35,577 nt of DNA from Candidatus Blautia intestinavium. Its GTDB lineage: Bacteria > Bacillota > Clostridia > Lachnospirales > Lachnospiraceae. How positions within the stretch are numbered: the stretch's first letter is position 1; each line of letters starts with the position of its first letter. A program made the translations under genes and the position numbers. Positions 15,319 to 23,401 of this stretch are shown one piece after another. The stretch lies in assembly GCA_019113745.1 (NCBI GenBank), contig DXGV01000012.1, forward strand, positions 1-35,577. The letters run 5' to 3'. The notes below the pieces were generated by a model that saw nothing but the letters and a program-made list of their open reading frames with translations, ran no database searches and was not told the origin of the DNA.

Positions 15319-17211
15319 TCATGCCTCCATGATGATCGGCAGGATCATAGGCCTTCTCTTGGTGCGCTTCCACAGGTAATCTCCTACAGCGTCCTTTACA
15401 ACCAGCTTGATCTTGCCCCAGTCAGTGATATGCTTCTCTATACAGGTATCCAGCGCCTGCTCCACCACTTCTCTGGCATGATCCATCAGATCCTCCGACT
15501 CTCTCACATAAACAAAGCCTCTGGAAACAATATCCGGTCCGGCAAGCACGGTATTGCTGTGACGCTCCAGCGTCATCACAACGATCATAATGCCGTCTTC
15601 AGCCAGGTGCTGACGGTCGCGGAGCACTATGTTCCCTACGTCTCCCACTCCAAGGCCGTCCACCAGGATCGCGCCCGTCTGTACGCTTCCTGTAACTTCC
15701 GCGCCGTACTCATCCAGCTCAAGCACATTTCCTGAAGAGAGAATAAAAATATTCTCTTTTGGGATTCCCAGTTCCTCGGCAAGATGCTTCTGCGCAGTCA
15801 GATGACGGTATTCTCCGTGGATCGGCACTGCATATTTCGGCCGCACCAGGGAATAGATCAGCTTGATCTCTTCCTGACAGGCATGTCCTGATACATGAAC
15901 GTCCTGGAAGATAACCTTCGCGCCTTTCATGTACAGCTCGTTGATCACCTTGGAAACTGCCTTTTCATTTCCCGGGATGGGGTTTGAGCTGAAAATAATG
16001 GTGTCGTTGGGCTTGATGGTGATCTTTTTGTGGATATTGGCCGCCATCCGGGACAGAGCCGCCATTGACTCGCCCTGGCTTCCTGTAGTTATGAGCACCA
16101 CCTTGTCGTCCGGATAATCTTTCACCTGATCCACTTCGATCAGCGTATTGTCCGGTATTCTCAGATAGCCCAGTTCTGAGGCCGTGCCGATGACGTTCAC
16201 CATACTTCTTCCTTCCACCGCGACCTTTCTGCCGAAACGGTAGGCAGTGTTGATGATCTGCTGCACACGGTCCACATTGGAAGCAAAAGTAGCGATAATA
16301 ATCCTGGTGCTGCGGTATTCATTGAAAAGATTGTCAAAAACCTTTCCTACTGTCCTCTCGGACATGGTAAATCCCTGGCGTTCCGCATTGGTGCTCTCGC
16401 ACAGCAGCGCCAGAACCCCTTTCCTGCCGATCTCCGCAAAGCGCTGCAGGTCGATGGCGTCGCCGAATACCGGAGTATAGTCCACCTTGAAGTCGCCTGT
16501 ATGGACGACGATCCCCGCCGGAGAATAGATTGCCAGTGCAGACGCGTCCTGAATACTGTGGTTTGTCTTGATAAATTCAACAGAAAAATCTCCCAGATTG
16601 ATCACCTGGCCGTGCTTTACTTCCTTCAGTTTTGTAGAGCGGACCAGATTATGCTCTTTCAGTTTATTGGTGATCAGCCCAAGTGTAAGTTTTGTAGAAT
16701 AAATTGGGACGTTGACCTCCTTCAGTACATAGGGAAGAGCGCCGATGTGATCCTCATGTCCATGGGTGATAACAAAGCCCTTGACTTTTGATATATTTTC
16801 CTTCAGATAAGTGACGTCCGGGATCACCAGGTCGATTCCCAGCATATCGTCTTCCGGAAAGGACAGACCGCAGTCTACTACTACTATACTCTCTCCATAT
16901 TCGAAAGCTGTAATATTCATTCCGATCTGCTCAAGACCGCCCAGAGGAATAATCTTCAGTTTTTCCGTGTTTCTTCGTCCCCTGCGTCCGGATCCGGCCT
17001 TCACAGCGCCTTTTCCCGCCGTTTTCGGCATATTGTTTTTTAAAGCAGCTTTCTCTGCGTATTTTCCCGTGCTTCTCTGTTTTGGACGATATTTATTATT
17101 TTTCTGCTTTGCAGTCTGTTTTCTTGTATTATTTCCGGCATTTCTTGTATAACTTCCGTTCTTTTTCTGCCTTTCGTGATTATTCGTTCTCATATTATTA
17201 TCACTTTTCAA
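15319..17211 (-). CDS. rnj: Ribonuclease J
   Basis: 630 residues. Metallo-beta-lactamase/beta-CASP RNase with 5'-to-3' exo- and endonuclease activity in mRNA decay and rRNA maturation. Visible are the zinc motif VITHGHEDHIGALPY, GIVVHTGDFKVDYTP, the beta-CASP region (STNAERQGFTMSER), GSQGESMAALSRMA, HVSGHACQEEI and IHGEYRH. The start is TTG 17209-17211 with GGAGGTG 6 nt upstream (ATG 17193 is the alternative). Compared with the usual ~555 residues there is an N-terminal extension of about 75 residues rich in Lys, Arg and Asn, probably RNA-binding or disordered. Confidence 0.93.
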   Translation of the reverse strand: MKSDNNMRTNNHERQKKNGSYTRNAGNNTRKQTAKQKNNKYRPKQRSTGKYAEKAALKNNMPKTAGKGAVKAGSGRRGRRNTEKLKIIPLGGLEQIGMNITAFEYGESIVVVDCGLSFPEDDMLGIDLVIPDVTYLKENISKVKGFVITHGHEDHIGALPYVLKEVNVPIYSTKLTLGLITNKLKEHNLVRSTKLKEVKHGQVINLGDFSVEFIKTNHSIQDASALAIYSPAGIVVHTGDFKVDYTPVFGDAIDLQRFAEIGRKGVLALLCESTNAERQGFTMSERTVGKVFDNLFNEYRSTRIIIATFASNVDRVQQIINTAYRFGRKVAVEGRSMVNVIGTASELGYLRIPDNTLIEVDQVKDYPDDKVVLITTGSQGESMAALSRMAANIHKKITIKPNDTIIFSSNPIPGNEKAVSKVINELYMKGAKVIFQDVHVSGHACQEEIKLIYSLVRPKYAVPIHGEYRHLTAQKHLAEELGIPKENIFILSSGNVLELDEYGAEVTGSVQTGAILVDGLGVGDVGNIVLRDRQHLAEDGIMIVVMTLERHSNTVLAGPDIVSRGFVYVRESEDLMDHAREVVEQALDTCIEKHITDWGKIKLVVKDAVGDYLWKRTKRRPMILPIIMEA

Positions 17212-17295
17212 TCAATGCACCTCCGTCTTTTTTATGGCACACAAACTTAGGAATACCCGCGGCATTCCTTCAAGTCTGCATTCCATTTTTGATTT

Positions 17296-17553
17296 TTACA
17301 TTTCCAGATTCACGTCCTCCAGCATCTGTTCAAATACTTTATAAACTGCTTTCAGTTCTTCTTCGTCCTCTACCATCTCGTAGCACGCCTCCGGGCTTGC
17401 CTCTGATGACACGTCCTTTAAAATATAAGCTTCCGCCTCGTCAGCAGGAGAATCTGATACCAGAAGATAAGAGATACCTCCGATCCTGGTCTGCTCCTCT
17501 ACATAAAATTCCTCTTCTGTTCCATCCGGAGACTGAAATTTAATTTTTTCCAT
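17296..17553 (-). CDS. DUF1292 family protein (YrzB-like)
   Basis: 85 residues, strongly acidic. It matches the DUF1292 pattern: an N-terminal beta strand (EKIKFQSPDGTEEEFYVEEQ), GGISYLLVSDSPADEAEAYI, then VEDEEELKAVYKVFEQMLED at the C-terminus. Function unknown. It belongs to the conserved ireB-ruvX-yrzB row, placed between ruvX and RNase J. ATG with AAGGAAG upstream; the gap to ruvX is 15 nt. Confidence 0.88.
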   Translation of the reverse strand: MEKIKFQSPDGTEEEFYVEEQTRIGGISYLLVSDSPADEAEAYILKDVSSEASPEACYEMVEDEEELKAVYKVFEQMLEDVNLEM

Positions 17554-17568
17554 GTTTTCTTCCTTATC

Positions 17569-17988
17569 TCACTTCAGGGAGTCAAGATATCCCTGTAAAA
17601 TAAAAACCGCTGCAATAGAATCCAGGTGTTCCTTTCTGTGTTCTCTGCGCACACCGGCCTCCATCAGCGTCCGCTCCGCCGCTGCTGTCGTAAGCCGTTC
17701 GTCCCACATCACAACAGGAATACCTGTCCTTTTTTCCAGCATTTCTTTGAATTCCAAAGATTTTTCCGCACGTTCTCCCATGGTATTGTTCATATTTTTC
17801 GGAAGCCCGACCACGATCTTTTCCACTCCGTACTCTGCTGTTAGTTCTTCAATACGAGCCAGAGTCCTGCGGAGCTTGTTTTCCTGCTTCCTCCAGATAG
17901 TCTCCACTCTCTGCGCGGTCAGTCCCAGAGGATCGCTGACTGCCACGCCAACTGTTTTAGACCCGTAATCCAATCCTAAAATACGCAT
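17569..17988 (-). CDS. ruvX: RuvX/YqgF pre-16S rRNA nuclease family
   Basis: 139 residues. RNase H-fold protein with [20 protein letters not shown] (first catalytic Asp), [20 protein letters not shown], and [19 protein letters not shown] with [15 protein letters not shown] (last Asp). YqgF processes the 5' end of 16S pre-rRNA in E. coli; a Holliday junction resolvase role was proposed earlier. Full length. It starts 4 nt after the ireB stop codon, and its ribosome site is poor, suggesting coupling. Confidence 0.92.
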   Translation of the reverse strand: MRILGLDYGSKTVGVAVSDPLGLTAQRVETIWRKQENKLRRTLARIEELTAEYGVEKIVVGLPKNMNNTMGERAEKSLEFKEMLEKRTGIPVVMWDERLTTAAAERTLMEAGVRREHRKEHLDSIAAVFILQGYLDSLK

Positions 17989-17992
17989 ATCT

Positions 17993-18265
17993 TTAACGTT
18001 CCCAGGATTTATTCTTGATATACTCGTTTAAAAGCTCCTCTACCAGTTCGTCTCTCTCCACTTTCATGATCATGCTTCTTGCGCCTTTATGGCTGGTAAT
18101 GTAAGTGGGATCTCCGGACATAATGTATCCTACGATCTGGTTGACCGGGTTATATCCTTTTTCATCCATTGCATTATACACCAGATCCAGAACTTCTTTT
18201 ACTTCCAGTTCCTGTTCCGGCTTTGTTCTGAAATACTGCGTATTTCCCAAACTGTTTTCCGCCAT
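17993..18265 (-). CDS. ireB: IreB family regulatory phosphoprotein (UPF0297)
   Basis: 90 residues. Highly conserved family pattern: [56 protein letters not shown]. In Enterococcus IreB is phosphorylated by the Ser/Thr kinase IreK and tunes cephalosporin resistance. It heads the ireB-ruvX-DUF1292 unit. In many Firmicutes alaS lies just upstream; here mtaB is 172 nt upstream instead. Confidence 0.93.
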   Translation of the reverse strand: MAENSLGNTQYFRTKPEQELEVKEVLDLVYNAMDEKGYNPVNQIVGYIMSGDPTYITSHKGARSMIMKVERDELVEELLNEYIKNKSWER

Positions 18266-18437
18266 TTTCTCTCACGTCCTTACTGTTATATCTTTTCTAT
18301 ATGATAATCTATATAATAACTGTCCAGAAACTGCACAGTTACAGGCTGCTTTTGAATTTTCTGCCGGACCGACTGTCCCGGCTGCTGGATAATCATTATT
18401 ATTTTAATATATCTCCCGGCAAAATACAAGGAAAAAT

Positions 18438-19754
18438 CTATTTTGCCAGAAGTATATGGTTTTCCAGGACTTTTATGCCTTTCACAGTGATAAGGTCGTT
18501 TACCTTTAAGCCGTCCCTTTTTTCCACTGCCGTTTTTACATATTCCCGGCTGTGTCCGATCAGATACTGCCTGCCGTCCAGCTCCTCTTCCTCTTCCAGA
18601 AGGATTTCCAGTTCTTTTCCTGCCATAGCTTCCACATATTCGCTTTCTCTCTGCTCATTCAGTTCGAGAAACTCTTCGCTTCTCCGGGCTTTTACTGCTT
18701 CTGTAAGCTGTCCGTCCATGGCGGCGGCCTTTGTTCCCTGTCTTCTGGAATATTTGAAAATATGTGTTTCATAAAAACGGATGCTTCTTACAAATTCCAG
18801 GGATTCCCGGAAATCCTCTTCTGTTTCGCCGGGAAAGCCTGTAATAACGTCTGTTGTAAGGGCAGGGGCAGAATAATATTTCCGGATCAGCTCACATTTC
18901 TCACGGTATTCCTCCGCCGTATATCTCCGGTTCATCCGTTCCAGAGTTCTGTTGCATCCGCTCTGGAGAGACAGATGAAAATGAGGGCATACTTTCGGAA
19001 GCGCCGCAATACCTTCCATAAATTCCTCTGTAATGATCCTGGGTTCCAGAGATCCCAGCCGGATTCTTTTGATCCCTTCCGTATTGTGGACCGCCCGGAT
19101 CAGAGACAGAAGGTTTTCTTTTTCCTGATCCTTAAAATCCACCCCGTAAGAGCTGAGATGGATTCCTGTGAGGACCACCTCCTGATACCCCTTTGCCGCA
19201 AGTGTTTTCACCTCGTCGATGATCTCCTCTGTCCGGCGGCTGCGCACCCGGCCTCTGGCGTAGGGAATAATACAGTATGTGCAGAACTGGTTGCATCCGT
19301 CCTGAACTTTAATATAGGCCCTTACATGCTCCGCCGTATGACTGATAGACAGTTCTTCATATTCTCTGGTCCTGTTGATCTCGATCACATGCAGTTCTTT
19401 TTTCCGCTCTTTTTCATATTTTTCCAGAACTTCCACGATCTGATGCTTCTGGTTGTTTCCAAGGATCAGATCTACCGCTCCGTCCTTCTTCAGATTCTCC
19501 GTATCTGTCTGGGCGTAACAGCCTGCCGCCACCACCACGGCGTCCGGATTCATCTTTCTTGCCTTATGGAGCATCTGACGGGATTTCCGGTCGGCGATAT
19601 TCGTTACCGTACAGGTATTGATCAGATAAACGTCTGCTTTTTCGCCAAAGGGCACGATCTCATAACCGGCCTCTTCCAGGAGCTGCTGCATGGCTTCTGT
19701 TTCATATGCGTTTACTTTACATCCCAGATTGTGAACTGCTGCTTTTTTATTCAT
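18438..19754 (-). CDS. mtaB: tRNA t6A37 methylthiotransferase MtaB
   Basis: 438 residues. Radical SAM enzyme that converts t6A37 to ms2t6A37 in tRNA. Domains in order: UPF0004 with three cluster cysteines (HNLGCKVN, INTCTVTN, AAGCYAQ), radical SAM with VQDGCNQFCTYCIIPYARGR (CxxxCxxC), and a C-terminal TRAM RNA-binding domain (about 375-438). Residues such as RSRRTEEIIDEVKTL and HLSLQSGCNRTLERMNRRYT are characteristic. ATG behind AGAGGGAAA. The 172-nt gap to ireB contains GC-rich inverted repeats but no convincing terminator. Confidence 0.93.
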   Translation of the reverse strand: MNKKAAVHNLGCKVNAYETEAMQQLLEEAGYEIVPFGEKADVYLINTCTVTNIADRKSRQMLHKARKMNPDAVVVAAGCYAQTDTENLKKDGAVDLILGNNQKHQIVEVLEKYEKERKKELHVIEINRTREYEELSISHTAEHVRAYIKVQDGCNQFCTYCIIPYARGRVRSRRTEEIIDEVKTLAAKGYQEVVLTGIHLSSYGVDFKDQEKENLLSLIRAVHNTEGIKRIRLGSLEPRIITEEFMEGIAALPKVCPHFHLSLQSGCNRTLERMNRRYTAEEYREKCELIRKYYSAPALTTDVITGFPGETEEDFRESLEFVRSIRFYETHIFKYSRRQGTKAAAMDGQLTEAVKARRSEEFLELNEQRESEYVEAMAGKELEILLEEEEELDGRQYLIGHSREYVKTAVEKRDGLKVNDLITVKGIKVLENHILLAK

Positions 19755-19823
19755 ATTTTCCCTCTTTTTGTCTAATTTTAAAAATAACTTTCTTCTGTTT
19801 ACGGAAATTTAATGGCATTTCCC

Positions 19824-19852
19824 TTGACTTTTCACAAATGTACAGGTAAGAT
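19824..19852 (+). promoter_or_regulatory. Promoter of the HPr-like gene
   Basis: -35 TTGACT (19824-19829), 17-nt spacer and -10 TAAGAT (19847-19852), leaving a leader of about 65 nt before the ATG. Confidence 0.65.
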
Positions 19853-19863
19853 AAATATTGAAA

Positions 19864-19892
19864 TGTAGCTGGAAATGTGGGGAACAGCTACA
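19864..19892 (+). promoter_or_regulatory. Leader hairpin upstream of the HPr-like gene
   Basis: TGTAGCTG (19864-19871) and CAGCTACA (19885-19892) form a perfect 8-bp stem with a 13-nt purine-rich loop (GAAATGTGGGGAA). No U-tract follows; the ribosome site GGGAGG comes 18 nt later. It could bind a regulator or stabilise the mRNA; the function is not shown by the sequence. Confidence 0.45.
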
Positions 19893-19924
19893 GCGAATAT
19901 TAAATTTCAAGGGAGGTTCTCACG

Positions 19925-20161
19925 ATGAAAACATTAAAAATCTCACTGAATTCTATTGATAAAGTGAAGGCATTTGTAAACGAGATCAGCAAATTTGACT
20001 GTGACTTTGATCTGGTATCCGGAAGATATGTGATCGACGCAAAATCCATCATGGGCATTTTCAGCCTGGATCTGTCCAAACCGATCAATCTGAACATCCA
20101 TGCAGAAGGAAGTCTTCTGGATTCTATCCTGGCTATCGTTGAGCCCTATGTGATCGAATAA
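19925..20161 (+). CDS. HPr-like protein lacking the phosphoacceptor histidine
   Basis: 78 residues. The second half matches HPr: SKFDCDFDL, then DAKSIMGIFSLDL around the regulatory serine (HPr LKSIMGVMSL, Ser46), then a final helix. The first half does not: where HPr has GIHARPAT the sequence is NSIDKVKAFV, so the His15 and Arg17 needed for sugar phosphotransfer are missing. It cannot be a normal PTS phosphocarrier. A Crh-like regulator binding CcpA through a seryl-phosphate is one possibility by analogy. Strong GGGAGG ribosome site, own promoter and terminator, monocistronic. Confidence 0.82.
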   Translation: MKTLKISLNSIDKVKAFVNEISKFDCDFDLVSGRYVIDAKSIMGIFSLDLSKPINLNIHAEGSLLDSILAIVEPYVIE

Positions 20162-20175
20162 ATTTTCTTTTTACA

Positions 20176-20209
20176 GGACAGGAGTCTTCACGGCTCCTGT
20201 CCCTTTTTT
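20176..20209 (+). terminator. Intrinsic terminator after the HPr-like gene
   Basis: GGACAGGAG (20176-20184) pairs perfectly with CTCCTGTCC (20194-20202), followed by CTTTTTT. Placed 15 nt after the stop codon. Confidence 0.9.
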
Positions 20210-20277
20210 ATTTCACAGGATTTATCCTCTTTGTTCTCTCACAGGCTTGTCCTCTTTATTCCTTTCTAAGAGAAGCG

Positions 20278-21459
20278 TCATCCGACTTCTATAATCTCCA
20301 CACTCTCCAGCGCTTCCTTCATCAACTGGTCGATTTTTTCTTCCAGCTTTCTCTCAGATTTATGGATCACATTAAGATTCGGCTTTGTAACAGGATGCTT
20401 TGCCACAAAGATCGTACAGCAGTCCTCAAAAGGCTGGATAGATGTCTCAAAGGTTCCGATCTTCCGGGATATCTCTACGATCTCCTGCTTGTCAAAACCT
20501 ATTACCGGACGATAGACCGGCAGAGTGCAGACTTCGTTTGTGGCCGCAAGACTCTGAAGAGTCTGACTTGCCACCTGCCCGATACTCTCTCCTGTGATCA
20601 GTCCGAGACAACCCCTTTCCTTTGCGAAATGTTCCGCGATCCGCATCATATAGCGTCTCATGATGATCGTCAGCTCCTCATGGGGACACTGATCGTAAAT
20701 ATAAAGCTGGATATCTGTAAAATTCACCACATGAAGACGGATCGGCCCGCTGTAGCGGGCTACCAGCTCTGCCAGATCTACCACTTTCTGCTTCGCCCGT
20801 TCGCTGGTATAAGGCGGCGCATGGAAATAGACGGCGTCGATCTTTACGCCTCTTTTGGCGATCATATAGCCGGCTACCGGGCTGTCGATACCGCCGGACA
20901 GAAGAAGCATGGCTTTTCCGTTTGTTCCCACCGGCATTCCTCCGGGACCGGGAATTGTTTCAGAATATACATAAATTTTCTCGCGGATTTCCACAGACAA
21001 AGTCAGCTCCGGATTGTGTACGTCCACCGACGCCCCTGGAAAAGCGTCCAGGATCACGCCTCCCAGTTCCGCGCTTACTTCCATGGACGGAATCGGATAG
21101 GACTTCTTGGCTCTTCTTGTATACACCTTAAAGGTGCGGTCAAATCCAGGATATCTTGCCTGCATGTAGGAAAGAACATCCTTTTTCATCTGTTCCAGTC
21201 CCTGATCTTCATAGATCACCACCGGGCTGATCCCAACGATCCCGAACACTCTCTGAAGGGCTTCCACTGCCTCGTCGTAATCATACTGTTCCGGGCAGAG
21301 CACATAGACCCTTCCCTGTTCTTTCACCACCTGGAAATCTCCCTCTACCGATTCCAGGGCAAGGCGCATCTGTTTTACCAGGGCGTCCTCAAACAGATAC
21401 CTGTTTTTTCCTTTAATGGCAATTTCCGCATATTTGATCAAAAATGCATGAAATAACAT
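20278..21459 (-). CDS. thiI: tRNA uracil 4-sulfurtransferase ThiI
   Basis: 393 residues from ATG 21457-21459 (GAGGAG upstream); the longer open frame to 21513 overlaps the desulfurase gene and is rejected. ThiI adenylates U8 of tRNA and inserts sulfur to give s4U. Domains: N-terminal ferredoxin-like (MLFHAFLIKYAEIAIKGKNR), THUMP (about 60-165), then the PP-loop ATPase MLLLSGGIDSPVAGYM and the cysteine region FEDCCTIFVAKHPVTKP. No C-terminal rhodanese domain is present, so sulfur must come directly from the cysteine desulfurase encoded 19 nt upstream, as in Bacillus NifZ-ThiI. Confidence 0.94.
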   Translation of the reverse strand: MLFHAFLIKYAEIAIKGKNRYLFEDALVKQMRLALESVEGDFQVVKEQGRVYVLCPEQYDYDEAVEALQRVFGIVGISPVVIYEDQGLEQMKKDVLSYMQARYPGFDRTFKVYTRRAKKSYPIPSMEVSAELGGVILDAFPGASVDVHNPELTLSVEIREKIYVYSETIPGPGGMPVGTNGKAMLLLSGGIDSPVAGYMIAKRGVKIDAVYFHAPPYTSERAKQKVVDLAELVARYSGPIRLHVVNFTDIQLYIYDQCPHEELTIIMRRYMMRIAEHFAKERGCLGLITGESIGQVASQTLQSLAATNEVCTLPVYRPVIGFDKQEIVEISRKIGTFETSIQPFEDCCTIFVAKHPVTKPNLNVIHKSERKLEEKIDQLMKEALESVEIIEVG

Positions 21460-21478
21460 AATCTTTCTCCTCTTCTCT

Positions 21479-22633
21479 TTATCTCCGTGAATACCGTCTG
21501 AGCATGGGAACAACTTCTTTCATTGTCTGAAGAAAATAATCTGCCTCTTCCATAGTATTTTCCTCGGAAAAGCTCAGTCTTACCGTACTCTCGATCTGGT
21601 CTTTTGGCATTCCCATCGCCGTCAGGGCGGCGCTTGGCTTTCTCTTGTGGCTGGAGCAGGCGCTTCCGGCGGAAATATAGATATCCCGGTCCTCCAGAGC
21701 ATGAAGCAGGACCTCGCTTCTGACTCCCATAACACTGATGCTTAAGATATGGGGCGCCGCTTCTCTCAGTGGCATTCCGTTGATCAAAATATTTTCCATT
21801 TCTGCAAGGCCCGCCGCAATATGCTCCTTAAGCCTGTACAGACGCTCATTTTTTTCTTCCAGATCCTGATAGCTTTCTCTGGCCGCCACTCCAAGACCCG
21901 CGATCCCCGGTACGTTGTCTGTTCCGGAGCGCATTCCGTTCTGCTGGCCGCCTCCCAGTATCAGGGGCTGGACTTTTGCTTTTTCACTGATATATAAAAA
22001 TCCCACGCCCTTTGGCCCGTGTATTTTATGGCCGCTGACAGACAGAAGATCGATCCCCGCTTTTCTGGGAAAAATTCTGTATTTTCCAAACGCCTGGATG
22101 GCGTCCACATGGAAAAGGGCTTTGGGGCTTTTTTCGTGTACCAGCTTTCCGATTTCCTCTATTGGCATTACGGTACCGGTCTCATTGTTTACATACATCA
22201 CAGATACCATGATCGTATCCGGCCGGAGAACAGATTCCAGAACATCCATTTTTACTCTTCCCTCTTTGTCCACTGGAAGATACGTCACCTCAAACCCCTG
22301 CTCCTGAAGAAAGGCCGCCGGCTGGCTTACCGCCGCATGTTCCACCGCCGTTGTCACAATGTGGTTTCCACTTCTTCTGTTGGCAAGCGCCCCTCCGATA
22401 AGAGCCAGATTGTTTGATTCTGTCCCGCCGGAGGTAAACAGGATCTCTTTTTCCTGTACCTTGAGAAGACCTGCGATCGTTTTTGCGGAGTCCTTCATAT
22501 ACTGCTCCGCTTCCACGCCCTTTTTATGCATGGCGGAGGGATTACCGAAATCCTCCGTCATGGTTTTCACTACTATATCCTTCACCGTGTCATAGCATCT
22601 GGTGGTAGCGGAATTGTCAAAATAAACTTCCAT
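21479..22633 (-). CDS. Cysteine desulfurase (NifS/IscS class V aminotransferase)
   Basis: 384 residues. PLP enzyme that removes sulfur from cysteine as a persulfide. Visible are the N-terminal EVYFDNSATTRCYD, FTSGGTESNNLALIGGA, HVDAIQAFGKYR, the PLP lysine in SVSGHKIHGPKGVGFLY, and the catalytic cysteine loop SAGSACSSHKRKPS. Its pairing with thiI suggests that it is the dedicated sulfur donor for s4U8 tRNA (NifZ role); the thiS pathway may also use it. ATG at 22631-22633; the gap to rsmE is 10 nt. Confidence 0.92.
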   Translation of the reverse strand: MEVYFDNSATTRCYDTVKDIVVKTMTEDFGNPSAMHKKGVEAEQYMKDSAKTIAGLLKVQEKEILFTSGGTESNNLALIGGALANRRSGNHIVTTAVEHAAVSQPAAFLQEQGFEVTYLPVDKEGRVKMDVLESVLRPDTIMVSVMYVNNETGTVMPIEEIGKLVHEKSPKALFHVDAIQAFGKYRIFPRKAGIDLLSVSGHKIHGPKGVGFLYISEKAKVQPLILGGGQQNGMRSGTDNVPGIAGLGVAARESYQDLEEKNERLYRLKEHIAAGLAEMENILINGMPLREAAPHILSISVMGVRSEVLLHALEDRDIYISAGSACSSHKRKPSAALTAMGMPKDQIESTVRLSFSEENTMEEADYFLQTMKEVVPMLRRYSRR

Positions 22634-22643
22634 AATCTTACTC

Positions 22644-23387
22644 CTACTTTTCTAACTGGAACATTAAAACAGACAGGATCGCAAGTCCCGCCGTCTCTGT
22701 CCTTAAAATTCTTTTTCCTAAAGTAATGGGACTGGCGCCTGCCGAAACCGCCGCCTTTACCTCTTCTTCCTCAAAGCCTCCCTCCGGACCGATGAAGATT
22801 CCCACGGACTGTCCGCTTTTGATCTTCTGCAGGATTTCCTTTGTTTCAGCCATTCCGCTGGCAAGCTCATAGGGGATGAGAAGAACGTCCAGACTTTTGG
22901 CGTAATTCAGAGCTTCTTTATAAGAAAGAACCGGATGGATCCGGGGAATCAGCATACGTTTTGACTGCTTCGCGGCGCTTTCCGCAATCTGCTGCCAGCG
23001 GGCCGTCTTTTTTTCCGCTTTTTTCCCATCCAGCCGCACCACGCACCGCTTTGTTTCCACCGGAATAATCTCATAGGCTCCAAGCTCTACCGCTTTCTGG
23101 ATGATCAGTTCCATCTTATCTGCTTTTGGAAGTCCCTGGAAGAGATATATACGGCTGGGGAGCTCATAATCCGGTTCCTGGGCGTAAAGGATATGAAGAA
23201 GCACTTCCTCGCCGCTCAAGGATTCGATGACGCAGTGATACTCTTTTTTTCCGCCGTCGCTGACCCAGAGCTCCTCTCCCTTTTTCATCCTCAGCACGTT
23301 TCCAATATGATTGACGTCTGCTCCAGTGATATGGATAACATGGGCGTCATTGTCGATCTGATAGGGTTCTACAAAAAAACGCTGCAT
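22644..23387 (-). CDS. rsmE: 16S rRNA (uracil1498-N3)-methyltransferase
   Basis: 247 residues. SPOUT-class methyltransferase methylating U1498 in the 16S decoding region. N-terminal PUA-like domain (MQRFFVEPYQ, NHIGNVLRMKKGEE), then the knot domain with QGLPKADKMELIIQKAVELG, AESAAKQSKRMLIPRI and the SAM-binding FIGPEGGFEEEEV with LGKRILRTETA. The usual length and position directly after prmA are typical of Firmicutes. It follows prmA by 14 nt and is probably co-transcribed. Confidence 0.94.
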   Translation of the reverse strand: MQRFFVEPYQIDNDAHVIHITGADVNHIGNVLRMKKGEELWVSDGGKKEYHCVIESLSGEEVLLHILYAQEPDYELPSRIYLFQGLPKADKMELIIQKAVELGAYEIIPVETKRCVVRLDGKKAEKKTARWQQIAESAAKQSKRMLIPRIHPVLSYKEALNYAKSLDVLLIPYELASGMAETKEILQKIKSGQSVGIFIGPEGGFEEEEVKAAVSAGASPITLGKRILRTETAGLAILSVLMFQLEK

Positions 23388-23401
23388 ATTTTATCTGCCT
23401 T

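Noticed and set aside
18266-18437. GC-rich inverted repeats after mtaB as a terminator
   Set aside because: The best stem (GCCGGGAC/GTCCGGC with a bulge) is followed by AGAAAATT, not by T residues, on the minus strand.
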